The notes under the pieces are model-generated. The model ran no database searches, was not told the origin of the DNA, and was given only the letters and a program-made list of their open reading frames with translations. Shown here piece by piece: positions 43,216 to 50,968 of a DNA stretch of 53,711 nucleotides (position 1 is the stretch's first letter; each line of letters starts with the position of its first letter). Source of the stretch: Candidatus Dadabacteria bacterium (GTDB taxonomy: Bacteria > Desulfobacterota_D > UBA1144 > Nemesobacterales > Nemesobacteraceae). A program made the translations under genes and the position numbers. The DNA is taken from positions 1-53,711 of the forward strand of contig JAJDUA010000022.1 in NCBI GenBank assembly GCA_022826905.1, given 5' to 3'.

Positions 43216-43646
43216 CATCCCAATTTGGAAAAACCCGAAGATAAAAAACGTTCGATGCGCAAGTCAAAAAGTTTTTACCGTTTATTTCTAGGCTGGTTTT
43301 TCTCTCCAGGTACCGTTGAAGCGGACGAAATACGGGATTGCCACCATGGAGCAGCTCGATGACTGGCGCCGGGGGCTTGATTGAGTGGAAGGACACCCCT
43401 AGAGCACTGCGGTTTTTGCCTAGGGGAGCGACAGGGCGCAAATAGGATTGTCTTTGAGGCTCCATCCAAGACCTGACCCCATTCTTTTTTCTGAAGCTTT
43501 CCACGGTAAGCTCACTGTCTGGGACATTTACCGTATAAAAAAACGGTTCTCGGGCCGCGTGCACTTGTCAAGGGAGCAATCAGCCTTATTTTTACTAAGA
43601 GAAAACAGTTTTTCCAAGCGGAATTTGCCGCTTGATGGAGGTTTAG
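43216..43646. other. Intergenic remainder between hemB and htpG
   Basis: No supported gene. A minus-strand frame (43097-43564) has no recognisable domain, overlaps the repeat and lacks a ribosome site, so it is not called. An AAGACCTGACCCCATT stretch near 43470 looks like sequences often found beside transposon ends, but nothing else supports that. The htpG promoter must be near the right end. Confidence 0.5.
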
Positions 43647-45497
43647 ATGACCAAGGAGAAAACAGAAAAGCACGAGTTCCAGGCCGAAGTGCGAAGGCTG
43701 ATGGATATCGTGATCAATTCCCTTTATACCGACAAGGAGATATTCATCAGGGAGCTGGTTTCAAACGCTTCTGATGCGCTGGAGAAGCTGAGATACATAC
43801 AGCTTACTGAAAAAGAGATATACGACGAGACTCTCCCGCTTGAAATCGAAATATCCACCTCAAGCGAAGACAATACGATCACTTTTACCGACTACGGCAT
43901 CGGAATGAGCAGGAAGGACCTCGTTGAGAACCTGGGAACTATAGCCCGCTCGGGCTCAAGGGGCTTTCTTGATGCGATAGAGAAAAGCGGGACCGAGGGA
44001 GGAGACCTGATCGGGCAGTTCGGAGTGGGCTTTTACAGCTCCTTTATGGTTGCCGATTCGGTTGAGGTAGTGACCCGCAGCTACAGGAGGAACTCAGAGC
44101 ATCTCATCTGGCGAAGCAACGGGGATGGAGTGTTCGAGATAACAAAGGGAAAGGGGCATAGAAGGGGCACAAAGGTTATTGTGTCCCTCAGGGAGGATGC
44201 AAAGGAGTACTCCGATCCAGACGTGATAAAGGACATTCTGAGAAAGTACTCCGCGTTTGTTCCCTTCCCGCTTAAGCTAAACGGTGAGCAGATAAACACC
44301 ACGGAAGCCGTCTGGCTTCGCAACAAGAACGAGATTACGGACCAGGAGTACGGCGGCTTCTACAGGTTCCAGACGAACTCCTTTGACGAACCAAGATACA
44401 GGCTTCATTTCTCCTCGGAAGCCCCGATTGACATGAACGTGCTTCTGTTCGTGCCGGAGGACAACATGGAGCGCCTGGGATTCGGAAGAATGGACCTCGG
44501 AGTGAGTCTTTACTCAAGAAGGGTCCTTATAGATGTTTCTCCCAATAATCTTCTTCCCGAATGGGCGAGATTTCTGAAGGGCGTGGTGGACAGTGCCGAC
44601 ATTCCTCTTAACATCTCAAGAGAGACCATGCAGGACAGCTCCCTTATGAGAAAGCTTAATTCTACTATTACGAAAAGGTTCATAAGATTCCTTGAGCAGG
44701 GCTCGGCTGACGACCCGAAGAGTTACAGTGATTTCTACGGCAAGTTCGGTTTTTTCATAAAAGAGGGAGTGGCCTCGGATCTTGAGCACAAAGAGCAGCT
44801 TCGGGAACTGCTTCGCTTTGAGTCCTCGCGCAAGGGGAAAGGGGAGTTGGTTTCCTTTGAGGATTATCTCTCCGGGATGTGCGAAGGCCAGGAGGAGATC
44901 TATTACCTGTTCGGTTCCGCAAGAGACGCGCTTGAGAATGGACCCCACATGGAGTTTTTCCGCTCAGAGGATATCGAGGTTCTTTTTATATACGAGCCGA
45001 TTGACGAATTCATGATGTCGACTCTCGGAGAGTATAAGGAAAAAAAGATTGTTTCCGCCGACAGCGTTGACATAGGAGTTGCGGATAAGGATGCGGAGAG
45101 TCTTTCTGAGGATCCCTCCGAAGAGGAAAAATCGCTTTGCGGCTGGATGAAGGGAGTGCTTGGCGAGAGGGTCGGGGACGTGCGCATGAGCCGGAGGCTC
45201 GTTGAGAGTCCCGCTGCTGCGTTTAACTCGGATTCCACCATGACTCAGGGAATGAAAAGGATCATGAGGAACATAAGCGCGGGCGCCGACATGCGTTCCG
45301 TCGTCCGCCTTGAGATAAACGGCGACCATACGCTTATAAAAAATCTCGCTTCCATGAGAGAAGAAGACGGGGAATTCGCCGCAATCATAGTTGAGCAGCT
45401 CTTTGATAACGCGCTTTTGGCCGCAGGATACATGGAGAATCCCGGAAGCATGGTTGGAAGAATAACCAAGCTCCTTGAGCGGCTGAGTTCCGGATGA
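43647..45497 (+). CDS. htpG: Chaperone HtpG (bacterial Hsp90)
   Basis: Dimeric ATP-dependent chaperone. The N-domain GHKL ATPase motifs are IRELVSNASDALEKLRY, DYGIGMSRKDLVENLGTIARSG and GQFGVGFYSSFMVAD. The middle domain has GVVDSADIPLNISRETMQ (catalytic Arg) and the C-terminal dimerisation domain ends about residue 610. 616 residues is normal. No dnaJ, hslO or heat-shock element is recognised nearby. It is followed by acpH after 9 bases. Confidence 0.97.
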   Translation: MTKEKTEKHEFQAEVRRLMDIVINSLYTDKEIFIRELVSNASDALEKLRYIQLTEKEIYDETLPLEIEISTSSEDNTITFTDYGIGMSRKDLVENLGTIARSGSRGFLDAIEKSGTEGGDLIGQFGVGFYSSFMVADSVEVVTRSYRRNSEHLIWRSNGDGVFEITKGKGHRRGTKVIVSLREDAKEYSDPDVIKDILRKYSAFVPFPLKLNGEQINTTEAVWLRNKNEITDQEYGGFYRFQTNSFDEPRYRLHFSSEAPIDMNVLLFVPEDNMERLGFGRMDLGVSLYSRRVLIDVSPNNLLPEWARFLKGVVDSADIPLNISRETMQDSSLMRKLNSTITKRFIRFLEQGSADDPKSYSDFYGKFGFFIKEGVASDLEHKEQLRELLRFESSRKGKGELVSFEDYLSGMCEGQEEIYYLFGSARDALENGPHMEFFRSEDIEVLFIYEPIDEFMMSTLGEYKEKKIVSADSVDIGVADKDAESLSEDPSEEEKSLCGWMKGVLGERVGDVRMSRRLVESPAAAFNSDSTMTQGMKRIMRNISAGADMRSVVRLEINGDHTLIKNLASMREEDGEFAAIIVEQLFDNALLAAGYMENPGSMVGRITKLLERLSSG

Positions 45498-45506
45498 TAC
45501 CCGCAG

Positions 45507-46106
45507 ATGAACTATCTTGCCCATATCCGCCTTGCCGGGGATGACCCGGAATGCCTGATAGGAAATTTCCTGGGCGATTTTGTAAAGGGCAGGATTTCCG
45601 AGGATTGCTATGCCCCGGGCATAAGACGCGGGATAGTGATGCACCGCAGGATTGACGCCTGGACGGATTCTCATGAAATAACGAGGAAATGCGCCCGGCT
45701 TATAAGTCCGGAGCGCAGGCGCTGGAGCAGGGTTATTATTGACATCTTCTATGACCACCTGCTTGCCGTTAACTGGGAGAGGTATTCGGATGAAAACCTA
45801 AGGGACTTTCTTGACAGGGCGTACGGTATAATCCTCGGGGCGGCGGATATCTTCCCCGAGCGCGCGGCGGCCAGGATAGTCACCATTATCGAGGGCGGCT
45901 GGATAGAGAAGTATCGGAGCGTTTCGGGACTCAGCATTGTATTCGAGGGAATGTCAAGAAGGGTAAGGAGAAAAAATCCCCTTTCCGGGTCTGAGCGGGA
46001 ACTTGTCGCGCACTACGACGAGATGAACGAGTATTTCAACCGGTTTTTCCCGGAAATCATCGAATATGTAAAACATCTTGAGAAGGCGGATGAGGTTCAG
46101 TTCTGA
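45507..46106 (+). CDS. acpH: Acyl-carrier-protein phosphodiesterase-like (DUF479)
   Basis: A 199-residue HD-like protein of the AcpH family, which removes 4'-phosphopantetheine from ACP. The N-terminus MNYLAHIRLAGDDPECLIGN, a FLGDFVKG block, HRRIDAWTDSH and DIFYDHLLA are the conserved metal-binding regions. It follows htpG by 9 bases and is probably cotranscribed. A residue count of 199 matches E. coli AcpH (193). Confidence 0.93.
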   Translation: MNYLAHIRLAGDDPECLIGNFLGDFVKGRISEDCYAPGIRRGIVMHRRIDAWTDSHEITRKCARLISPERRRWSRVIIDIFYDHLLAVNWERYSDENLRDFLDRAYGIILGAADIFPERAAARIVTIIEGGWIEKYRSVSGLSIVFEGMSRRVRRKNPLSGSERELVAHYDEMNEYFNRFFPEIIEYVKHLEKADEVQF

Positions 46107-46285
46107 TGAATCCCGCGTTCTGGGGTCGGAGCGGAATTGGAATTTCTCCTATGTGCACTTGGAAAATCGAAGAATGCAGGCACCCGATACGAACACTTAG
46201 CGTATCGGCTTGCAAGATCAGCCAAGTACCTGCGGCGTCTCGTTTTTTCGCAGGATCCTGAGTCCGTCAAAAGTTATCCGGGAAC

Positions 46286-47155
46286 TCAGATGCCCAAACC
46301 GAATCCGATAGCGAAGGTGTAACCGACGTAGACTCCCCATTCGCTGATTTCAAAATCGTGATCAACTTTTGCCGTCGAGATGGTCAATCCATCTCCCGAA
46401 CTGGAATCAAATTTATACTTGGAGTAGGTAATCCTCAGATCAAGACGATTTTGTTCGCTTCCGAATTCTACTCCAGCTCCCACAAGCCAGGGCCACGCGC
46501 GAAATTCCTTGCGGGTCACGCCCGTAATCCGCTCGGTAGTGCCGTCGGGAAGAGCAACCATGCCGTCATAAGCACCGTCAAATGTGAAGTCCGCCCACTT
46601 AAGGCCTCCGACTAGGTAAATTGAACCGCCGCTTCCCAGAATGTCTTCCTGGGGTGACAACCCCAGCTTCGCGTTAAATCCCGCGCTGTAGTTCTTCTCC
46701 AAGTCCCAGTCTCCGGGAAACACGTCGGGAGCGTCCGGCGAGGAAGTGTCATCAACTCCTTTAAGTTGGCCGTCTACTTTTTTGTTCAGGTTAAAAGCGA
46801 AGTCAAGTTCGCCTGAAAAATAGGCTTGGCCGGGGAGGTCCCATCGATGTCCCAAGATGGCCTTGATGGAACTGATTCCACCCTTGCCGCTATCGCTTTC
46901 GTAATTTGACATGAGTTCCATGTTGGGAAAATTGTGAGTTACCGTTTTCTTATAGTCCGCGTCGGCGTATTCTCCTCCGAGCGCTCCTCCTATGTAAAAA
47001 CCACCCAGGCCCTCGGCGTTCGCGACCTGAGGTTGCAACGCGAAGCAAAAGGCTGCCAAGATTAAAGCCGCGGCAAGCTGCCGCAAACGGGTTGTCGACT
47101 GGTTAAAACACTGTGGAGCAGCATATACGGATGACCAGAAAGCTTCCTTTATCAT
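46286..47155 (-). CDS. Outer-membrane beta-barrel protein
   Basis: A 289-residue porin-like protein with a signal segment (RQLAAALILAAFCFALQPQVANA, cleavage near ANA/EG). A short N-region of about 20 residues precedes it. The mature part alternates in beta-barrel fashion (GGFYIGGALGGEY, AYFSGELDFAFNL, YLVGGLKWADF, LVGAGVEFG) and ends GVYVGYTFAIGFGLGI. It resembles OmpA-like or 8-10-strand barrel families without the peptidoglycan-binding domain. A strong AGGAGG precedes ATG 47155. Its function is not known. Confidence 0.85.
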   Translation of the reverse strand: MIKEAFWSSVYAAPQCFNQSTTRLRQLAAALILAAFCFALQPQVANAEGLGGFYIGGALGGEYADADYKKTVTHNFPNMELMSNYESDSGKGGISSIKAILGHRWDLPGQAYFSGELDFAFNLNKKVDGQLKGVDDTSSPDAPDVFPGDWDLEKNYSAGFNAKLGLSPQEDILGSGGSIYLVGGLKWADFTFDGAYDGMVALPDGTTERITGVTRKEFRAWPWLVGAGVEFGSEQNRLDLRITYSKYKFDSSSGDGLTISTAKVDHDFEISEWGVYVGYTFAIGFGLGI

Positions 47156-47412
47156 TTCGTTCTTAACCTCCTTACTTGTTTTGTCGTTATCGTTACTCTT
47201 TAATTTTGATGGTATTATTTTATCTCAAATAATCCCTAGAGTTCTACAAGGTTTGTAGCAGAGGTCTTTCATGAGGCTTTCTAAAGAAGGGGAACTCAGT
47301 TCAAGGAACAAAGAACTTGGGAAACCTAGAGAATTTTACATGGAACTCACACTCTTGGTTCGGATTGGCAGCTGACTAAACGCCCGAAGACTATTTATAA
47401 ACCGAGGCAAAA

Positions 47413-48081
47413 ATGATCGATCTTTACACGGCGGCCACGCCGAACGGCAAGAAGGTTTCAATAATGCTTGAAGAACTGGGAGCCGCCTACAAAGTTCACG
47501 CTCTCAACCTATCTGAGTTTGAGCACAAAGAGCCGTGGTTTCTCGAGATAAACCCGAACGGGAAAATACCCGCGATAGTAGATAATGATAACGGCACGGC
47601 GGTTTTTGAGTCAGGAGCCATACTCATATATCTTGCCGACAAATTCGGAAGCTTTCTTCCGCCGGTCGGGGACAGGCGCAGAACAACGTGTATCCAGTGG
47701 CTCATGTTCCAGATGTCTGCTGTAGGTCCCATGCAGGGACAGCTGAACGTCTTTTTGAAGTACGCCCCGGAGAAAATCCCCTACGCCATAAGGAGATACA
47801 CCGAGGAAACGAAAAGAATATACTCGGTGCTCGACGAAAGACTCTCAAGGGTGGAGTATGTTGCTGGAGAGTATTCAATTGTTGACATAGCCACTTGGCC
47901 TTGGATAAATGCCTACGATTGGGTCAGAATGGATCTTGAAGCTTTTCCGAATCTCAGTAGATGGCGCGCCACGGTAGGCGAAAGACCCGCCGTGATAAGA
48001 GGAAGTGGCATTCCTCCGAACTCAGAGGAAGAGGAAACGGAAGAAGAGAAGATAAAGAGAATCCAGAAACTGCTTTCATAG
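47413..48081 (+). CDS. Glutathione S-transferase (Nu/Ure2p-like)
   Basis: A 222-residue GST with an N-terminal thioredoxin fold (MIDLYTAATPNGKKVSIMLEE) in which Thr9/Asn11-like residues, not Cys or Tyr, mark the Nu/YfcG class. NPNGKIPAIVD and ESGAILIYLADKFG (glutathione contacts) follow, then the helical domain with IVDIATWPWINAY. The C-terminal 20 residues are Glu/Lys-rich. Members act in disulfide or organic hydroperoxide chemistry. A decayed gene follows at once. Confidence 0.92.
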   Translation: MIDLYTAATPNGKKVSIMLEELGAAYKVHALNLSEFEHKEPWFLEINPNGKIPAIVDNDNGTAVFESGAILIYLADKFGSFLPPVGDRRRTTCIQWLMFQMSAVGPMQGQLNVFLKYAPEKIPYAIRRYTEETKRIYSVLDERLSRVEYVAGEYSIVDIATWPWINAYDWVRMDLEAFPNLSRWRATVGERPAVIRGSGIPPNSEEEETEEEKIKRIQKLLS

Positions 48082-48083
48082 CT

Positions 48084-48290
48084 TTTCTATGTCTGAGACG
48101 GGGGAGGCGGAAAAATTTCTGTCTGCATCTCGAAGTCGATCCCGCCGAAAAAGGCAGTCGGATAACGCAGACGGCCGTTTTCCAGCTTCTGGGTCTCGGC
48201 GGTCTGCTTTACTGGTATGGCCTTTACCCCATCCACTGGATTATTTTCAGGCGGATGCTTAAAGAAATTGCAAGACGCGCGGCTTATTAA
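48084..48290 (+). pseudogene. C-terminal remnant of a DUF2867 protein
   Basis: One plus-strand frame gives LEVDPAEKGSRITQTAVFQ, then GLGGLLYWYGLYPIHWIIFRRML and a stop at 48290. This is the distinctive end of DUF2867 (gsrltqtAvFeprGlaGllYWYallPlH.liFrgm), usually fused to an SDR-type NAD(P)-binding domain. The upstream part is unreadable and no start is present. It begins directly after the GST stop. Confidence 0.7.
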
Positions 48291-48421
48291 TTCCCTAAGA
48301 TATACCCTTACCTGCTATGAAACCGAGCGAAAAGCTGAAATTCCATATTGCCGAGCAGAGGTGCGAACTGTCCGTCTGAAGTGCGCCATGGGGTCGCCGG
48401 AGCACTAGGGAATGCGGGGGT

Positions 48422-49393
48422 CTAGAGGGGTTTACGCGCCAGGAAACAATATAACGGCGTGAAGATTCCGGTCTTGCCGCCCGCGATGTAGGCGTTGGCG
48501 GTCCGATCCATTAGCCTCAGGACTTCCGTGGAGCCTTTCGGGAACATCCCCAGTATCTCAGCTAGCCTAGATGCCCCGTTGAACACCTTGCGACCCAGCC
48601 GAGTCCTGTACAGAGGGTTGCCCAGCGTTCCGTGCCGGGTCTCCATAGGTTGATACCACGGCGTGGTAGAATCGTTTTTCTCGGCGGCCCGGTCTATCCC
48701 CTCGATAACCTGGAATCCCGCGGTCTCAAGCGCTTGGTTTACCTCGTCCATCGTCGCAATATCCTTGAGCGCGATGCCGTGCATCAGTTCCTGCTTGATG
48801 GCCCGGTGCCGATTGTCGTCGGGATCGAACTTGTCCGTAACGCACATTTCTTGACCCCAAAAGATGGCTCCGGGTTTCAGCACGCGGTAGATCTCAGCAA
48901 AAGCGTCCGCTTTTATTGGCGCATGGCATGTCGATTCGATCGCATAGGCCCGGTCGAAAGTGTTGTCCGCGACGGTGCTCATATCCATGAAGCTGCACGC
49001 GAGGTAGTCAACCATGTGGTCGAGTCCTGCCTCGGTGTTCAGCAATTTTGCTTTGTCAAGCTGGATTTCATTGTTGTTGACCCCGACCACTCTGACTCCG
49101 GTCTCGCGGACGACCCGGCGCATCGGGCCGCCGACCCCGCAACCGATATCGACCACCGTCATGCCCTCGCGCAGCTCCAGTTTGGCAATCATCAGCCGCT
49201 GATGCCGGATCTTGGAGTCCTCTAGGCTCTCGCGGGGCGATAGCGGTGCGAAGTGAAGGGATTCGCCCCAGCCGAACACCATGAACTCGCTGCAAAGGTC
49301 GTAGTATTCCTTGACGGTTTGGGTGTGGTCGTAGCTCGCCGCACCGGTATTTTCCGCGGATACTCTGTCTGTCCATCCATTGAAGTATTGCAC
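48422..49393 (-). CDS. Sterol C-24 methyltransferase homologue (ERG6/SMT-like)
   Basis: A SAM-dependent methyltransferase closest in pattern to eukaryotic sterol C-24 methyltransferases. From GTG 49393, sterol region I is YYDLCSEFMVFGWGESLHFA (30-49), motif I VDIGCGVGGP (81-90), then NNNEIQLDKAK and YAIESTCHAP (150-159). TPWYQPM and the C-terminal GGKTGIFTP complete the family order. Cyclopropane and tocopherol methyltransferases lack this full set. It should alkylate a delta-24 sterol side chain, though substrate is untested. Start is uncertain: the frame is open for 30 codons upstream (to 49484) through an A8G10 run. It is divergent from the Rieske gene. Confidence 0.85.
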   Translation of the reverse strand: MQYFNGWTDRVSAENTGAASYDHTQTVKEYYDLCSEFMVFGWGESLHFAPLSPRESLEDSKIRHQRLMIAKLELREGMTVVDIGCGVGGPMRRVVRETGVRVVGVNNNEIQLDKAKLLNTEAGLDHMVDYLACSFMDMSTVADNTFDRAYAIESTCHAPIKADAFAEIYRVLKPGAIFWGQEMCVTDKFDPDDNRHRAIKQELMHGIALKDIATMDEVNQALETAGFQVIEGIDRAAEKNDSTTPWYQPMETRHGTLGNPLYRTRLGRKVFNGASRLAEILGMFPKGSTEVLRLMDRTANAYIAGGKTGIFTPLYCFLARKPL

Positions 49394-49410
49394 GCGGTGG
49401 GCGATGTTTG

Positions 49411-49428
49411 CCCCCCCCCCTTTTTTTT
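49411..49428. repeat. C10T8 homopolymer (A8G10 on coding strand) at the methyltransferase start
   Basis: Ten C followed by eight T, 18 bases, in frame with the methyltransferase on the minus strand. It lies 18 bases before GTG 49393. Slippage could alter translation of an N-terminal extension or promoter spacing; it is also a likely sequencing-error site. Confidence 0.7.
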
Positions 49429-49869
49429 GTACGCGGCCTTCAGTCTGTTCGATAGTTTGCGGAGTTTTAAGATGTGTTTCTACCTACCTACCCTCTATTA
49501 CTTGCTCAGAAATTTTATCCAACTAAGATATTGAATCAATTAATTTTCCGCAAACTTTTCAACTGGTTTCTGCGGAAAGCGCTGCAACCCAGTGCTTGAG
49601 GAGGATTCCGAAGCGATATCAGACAATGGGAAAATCCGCATCTTTTTACCAATACTCTTTTTGATTACGCACTTTTACTTCCCAAGGCCATATTTGCAAG
49701 CCCTTCTCTCATGGGATTTCAAAGTAAATACATCTATTAATCCTGCCGTCCGCCGTAGGCATATAGGGAACTTATAATGTTTACACTCTTTCTATTTATA
49801 TATAATCTTCAAAGCTAATAGCAAATGCATTTCTGGTACTTGACGCTGGATAAGCGGAGATAACGGCAA
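49429..49869. other. Divergent intergenic region of the sterol-type locus
   Basis: 441 AT-rich bases between the methyltransferase and the Rieske gene. Two TATAAT boxes (49773-49778 and 49801-49806) point right, toward the Rieske gene; the second has TTTACA 15 bases upstream of it. GGAG at 49855 precedes the Rieske ATG. No other gene or clear operator is seen. Confidence 0.5.
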
Positions 49870-50913
49870 ATGAATCCAAACCCAAACGTGCGCAAGGATG
49901 AAGCCTTGCTTTACCCATTTCCGGAAGGCTGGTATTTTGTCGCCAGCCGCAAGATGATTGAAAAAAAAGGACTCCTGAAGAGAACCTGGCTTGGAGAACA
50001 GATTGTTGTCTGGTGCAACGGGGAAGGGGAAGTTTGTGTTGCTGAGGCGATCTGTCCGCATCTTGGCGCCGATCTTGGTCCTGAGGTAGGAGGGCGGGTA
50101 CGCGACGGTTGCCTCGTATGTCCTTTTCACGGCTTCGAGTTTGATGTGAGCGGTCAATGCGTGGCGACACCATTCGCTCCTCCGCCAAAGACCGCCAAGC
50201 TTAAGGTGTTCGAGACACGTGAAATTGAGGGTCTTATATTCGGTTGGTGGGGCAATGGCGGTCGAGAACCTCAATGGTACCTGCCTGAACTTCCCGCGAC
50301 GGATACCGACTGGAGTGGGATGGAATTCTGCCACCTCCATTTCCCAGGACATCCTCAGGAAATTGCTGAGAATTCCGTGGATGCTGCACACCTTAACTAT
50401 GTGCATCACTACGACAGTGTGAACATTGTCGGTTCGGTATCAATTGACGGCACCATGCTCAGGAACTCCTTTAACTTCAAACGTAGCCTTACGGTTGCTG
50501 GCATCAAGCTTTTCGAGTACGACGTTTCTGCGGTCGCCAGCATACACGGGCTTGGCTATTCAATTGTCGAGGTTCACGAGCATTCGATCAACATGGACAC
50601 CCGCATGTGGGTGCTCGCAACGCCGATTGACGGCAAGTTTATTGAGATGACGTTGGTGAGCCAAGTGCGACAACTCCGTAATCCGAAGGGGCTGGGCCAC
50701 GGGCTGCGACTCCTTCCCCTGGGACTCAGGAACCGCATCATGAACAAGGTTCTCATTGCTTCCCAGAAGCATGATGTTATGCAGGATGTCGTCATCTGGA
50801 GCAACCTGAAACATCGGTCACTTCCGAGGCTTTGCAGTGTTGACGGCGATATCGGGAAGTATCGACGCTACTGCAGGCAGTTCTATCCGGATGGTCAGTA
50901 TTATAATCCGTAG
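49870..50913 (+). CDS. Rieske non-haem iron oxygenase (DAF-36/KshA-like)
   Basis: A 347-residue Rieske oxygenase alpha subunit. [2Fe-2S] ligands are C62-x-H64 in CPHLGAD and C84-x-x-H87 in CPFHG. Mononuclear iron ligands are in N168-x2-D171-x2-H174-x4-H179. The opening (FPEGWYFVASRKM, then TWLGEQIVVWCNG) and the single-subunit length fit DAF-36/Neverland cholesterol 7-desaturases and KshA 3-ketosteroid hydroxylases. It lies between a sterol-methyltransferase homologue and an RND transporter. A partner reductase is not in the window. Sterol use is inferred. Confidence 0.85.
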   Translation: MNPNPNVRKDEALLYPFPEGWYFVASRKMIEKKGLLKRTWLGEQIVVWCNGEGEVCVAEAICPHLGADLGPEVGGRVRDGCLVCPFHGFEFDVSGQCVATPFAPPPKTAKLKVFETREIEGLIFGWWGNGGREPQWYLPELPATDTDWSGMEFCHLHFPGHPQEIAENSVDAAHLNYVHHYDSVNIVGSVSIDGTMLRNSFNFKRSLTVAGIKLFEYDVSAVASIHGLGYSIVEVHEHSINMDTRMWVLATPIDGKFIEMTLVSQVRQLRNPKGLGHGLRLLPLGLRNRIMNKVLIASQKHDVMQDVVIWSNLKHRSLPRLCSVDGDIGKYRRYCRQFYPDGQYYNP

Positions 50914-50968
50914 AGATAAGTAGAGATGTTTGTGCCGATTTCGGCGCCGTGCAGTGGAATCTCTGGAT

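Noticed and set aside
43097-43564. 155-codon minus-strand frame in the hemB-htpG gap
   Set aside because: Overlaps the decayed repeat, has no domain pattern and no ribosome site.
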